A stretch of 14,104 nt of DNA, from the NCBI GenBank assembly GCA_021824855.1, contig JAKAJX010000225.1, positions 817 to 14,920 on the forward strand, given 5' to 3'. The translations under genes were made by a program, and so were the position numbers. This document shows, piece by piece, positions 12,687 to 14,104 of the stretch. Below the pieces are notes generated by a model. The model was not told the DNA's origin. It searched no databases and worked only from the letters and a program-made list of their open reading frames with translations. Position 1 is the first letter of the stretch; every line of letters begins with the position of its first letter. This DNA comes from Bacteroidota bacterium. Its GTDB lineage: Bacteria > Bacteroidota > Bacteroidia > Chitinophagales > Chitinophagaceae.

Positions 12687-14104
12687 TTATACAACGGCAA
12701 TCGAATTTCGTTCAATTTTATATTGCTCGTTAAGCCAAATTACTAAGGCAATTACCAACCAAAAAAGACTACCAATTTTATCGGTTTCAATTAAATCGCT
12801 TAAAAAATTTAATACCATTATTATTACTAAAATAATGCCAAGCGATAGAGTAACTAACCGATAAAAATTACTTTGAAATTGATGATATAATTTTTCTATT
12901 TGCATAAATGCAACAACTACTAAACACAAAAAAATAATTAAACCAACAATGCCTTGCTCAATTGCAATTAACAAAAAGTAATTATGCACGGTTGAATGGT
13001 CGGGGTTATTGCTTACCCAAGTTTTAAAAATGCCTTCGGAATACAATTGATAGTTTTCATAAAAAGTATTAGGCCCGAAACCGGCTATAGGTTTTTGAGC
13101 AACCATATTAAAACCTGCAACCCACCTATAAAATCGCTCTGCATTAGAAACATCTTGCAAAGTAATTGTGGCTTTTAAATGCTCATTAAAATTGGTATGA
13201 AAAACGGTTCTATCATGATCTGGTATAAATTGCAAATAGTTATTATTATTTACAAGCCAAACAATAGCAATACCTATAAAAACAATAACAGAAAATAAAA
13301 AATATTTGAACCATTTTTTATAAATTAAAAACCCTGATATAATTCCAACAATTAGTGCCAACCATGCACCTCTGGAATAAGATAATACCAAAGCAATTAA
13401 ACCTAACCCAAGTAGATAGTTAAATATATTATATACATTATTTTTAACGTACATTAACTTTTTCATAAACCAACCAACTACTAATAAGCAAGCAAGCATG
13501 CCGGAATAATTAACATGATTACGGAAAAAGGGATATAATGTTTGCTTTATTCCTTCGAACGAAAATTGATAAAATGAATGTCGGATAACTGTTTGCACAA
13601 CAACAAATAACATTGGCAAAAGCAGGCATATCGCTAATTTTGATAGATTGGATTTTGAACGAATAACAATTTGCGGAAATACCACAAACGGAATAATATA
13701 CCACCATTTTGCCAAAAAATATTTTGCAGATAAAATACTGTTTGTAGAAACTAAACAAGTCAGAAAAATCCAAAACAAATGAATGATTATTATTAAAAAT
13801 AAAGAACTTTTAAATAAGGATTTCGGAAATACAGACGGATCGTATAACCATTTAACAATAAAAAATCCGGTTAGCAGCATTAACAAAACTTCGTCAGGAA
13901 AATCCAATCCCAATGTTTCTGTAACATTTAATTCGGTTGATAATGGCAAAAAAATAATCATCAACCAAAATAATTGTTCGGTAAAATTGATGCTATAACT
14001 AAACAGGAACGGAATGGCTAACCAAATAAATGGAATGGCTAAGTACCAGTAATTATTGGTATAAATTATTAATTCAATAGCTAAAGAAAAAAATAATATT
14101 GTAC
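12687..14104 (-). CDS. O-antigen ligase/polymerase family membrane protein (5' end outside window)
   Basis: This is a polytopic inner-membrane protein of the O-antigen ligase (WaaL/Wzy, Wzy_C) superfamily, which transfers or polymerises undecaprenyl-linked glycans at the periplasmic face. The reading frame is open from the stop at 12687 to the window edge, giving 471 visible residues. The region before the TTG at 13964 and ATG at 13961 continues in frame with hydrophobic segments, so those are not the true start and the 5' end is missing. Diagnostic parts are LGLDFPDEVLLML near the N-terminus, YSRGAWLA (about 13356-13379), the periplasmic loop with RFYRWVAGFNM and IAGFGPNTFYENY, then VHNYFLLIAIEQGIVGL, whose His (12984-12986) is the usual conserved loop residue. 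About ten or more membrane helices are visible. No sugar-synthesis or flippase genes adjoin it, so ligase and polymerase cannot be told apart. Confidence 0.85.
   Translation of the reverse strand, partial: TILFFSLAIELIIYTNNYWYLAIPFIWLAIPFLFSYSINFTEQLFWLMIIFLPLSTELNVTETLGLDFPDEVLLMLLTGFFIVKWLYDPSVFPKSLFKSSLFLIIIIHLFWIFLTCLVSTNSILSAKYFLAKWWYIIPFVVFPQIVIRSKSNLSKLAICLLLPMLFVVVQTVIRHSFYQFSFEGIKQTLYPFFRNHVNYSGMLACLLVVGWFMKKLMYVKNNVYNIFNYLLGLGLIALVLSYSRGAWLALIVGIISGFLIYKKWFKYFLFSVIVFIGIAIVWLVNNNNYLQFIPDHDRTVFHTNFNEHLKATITLQDVSNAERFYRWVAGFNMVAQKPIAGFGPNTFYENYQLYSEGIFKTWVSNNPDHSTVHNYFLLIAIEQGIVGLIIFLCLVVVAFMQIEKLYHQFQSNFYRLVTLSLGIILVIIMVLNFLSDLIETDKIGSLFWLVIALVIWLNEQYKIERNSIAVV

Noticed and set aside
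13961..13964. TTG or ATG near 13964 as the start of the O-antigen ligase-like gene
   Set aside because: The frame continues open upstream to the window edge and encodes hydrophobic segments typical of the family's N-terminal helices, so the real start lies beyond 14104.
1..14104. CRISPR arrays, insertion sequences, tRNA or rRNA genes
   Set aside because: No spaced direct repeats, transposase motifs, terminal inverted repeats or cloverleaf-like segments were seen in any gap.

Overview
The window is an AT-rich stretch of a Bacteroidota (Bacteroidetes) chromosome, probably from the Chitinophagales/Sphingobacteriia side of the phylum, though the exact order is a guess. Four things point there. 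It carries families largely restricted to the phylum (a DUF4270 lipoprotein, a DUF4907 protein and a Bacteroidetes-style outer-membrane beta-barrel). Lipoprotein and Sec signals are frequent. Shine-Dalgarno sequences are nearly absent. Several intergenic regions hold promoter pairs of the Bacteroidetes type, a TTTG/TTG box about 19 bases upstream of TAnnTTTG. No mobile element, CRISPR array, tRNA or rRNA gene was seen, and the gene content looks like ordinary chromosomal housekeeping and cell-envelope functions.

Layout. Positions 1-348 carry no gene but hold three hairpins whose T-tracts all face the minus strand. Next, on the minus strand, come korB (2-oxoacid:ferredoxin oxidoreductase beta subunit), an AhpD-like carboxymuconolactone decarboxylase family protein, and a secreted N-acetylmuramoyl-L-alanine amidase with SH3-like and AMIN-like N-terminal parts. 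A two-gene minus-strand operon (DUF4270 lipoprotein, then an outer-membrane barrel) is divergent from a two-gene plus-strand operon (Kelch-propeller lipoprotein, then DUF4907 protein). Good promoters for both lie back to back in the 308-base gap between them. The DUF4907 gene converges on a stand-alone LytTR DNA-binding protein, and the ends of both genes are built into one perfect 18-bp stem-loop. A MarR regulator and a 597-residue acyl-CoA dehydrogenase form a minus-strand operon. Divergent from them are an alpha/beta hydrolase (TTG start) and a membrane-anchored family 2 glycosyltransferase. The right end holds a 32-residue single-span membrane protein, too small for normal gene calling, and an O-antigen ligase/polymerase family protein whose frame runs off the window edge.

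How the genes work together. Three themes can be supported: central and fatty-acyl metabolism (KorB; MarR plus acyl-CoA dehydrogenase), peptidoglycan and surface-glycan work (amidase; glycosyltransferase; O-antigen ligase-like protein), and an envelope module of unknown function (DUF4270, barrel, Kelch lipoprotein, DUF4907). The last is the best candidate for an uncharacterised system. Nothing here looks like a defence island or recent transfer.
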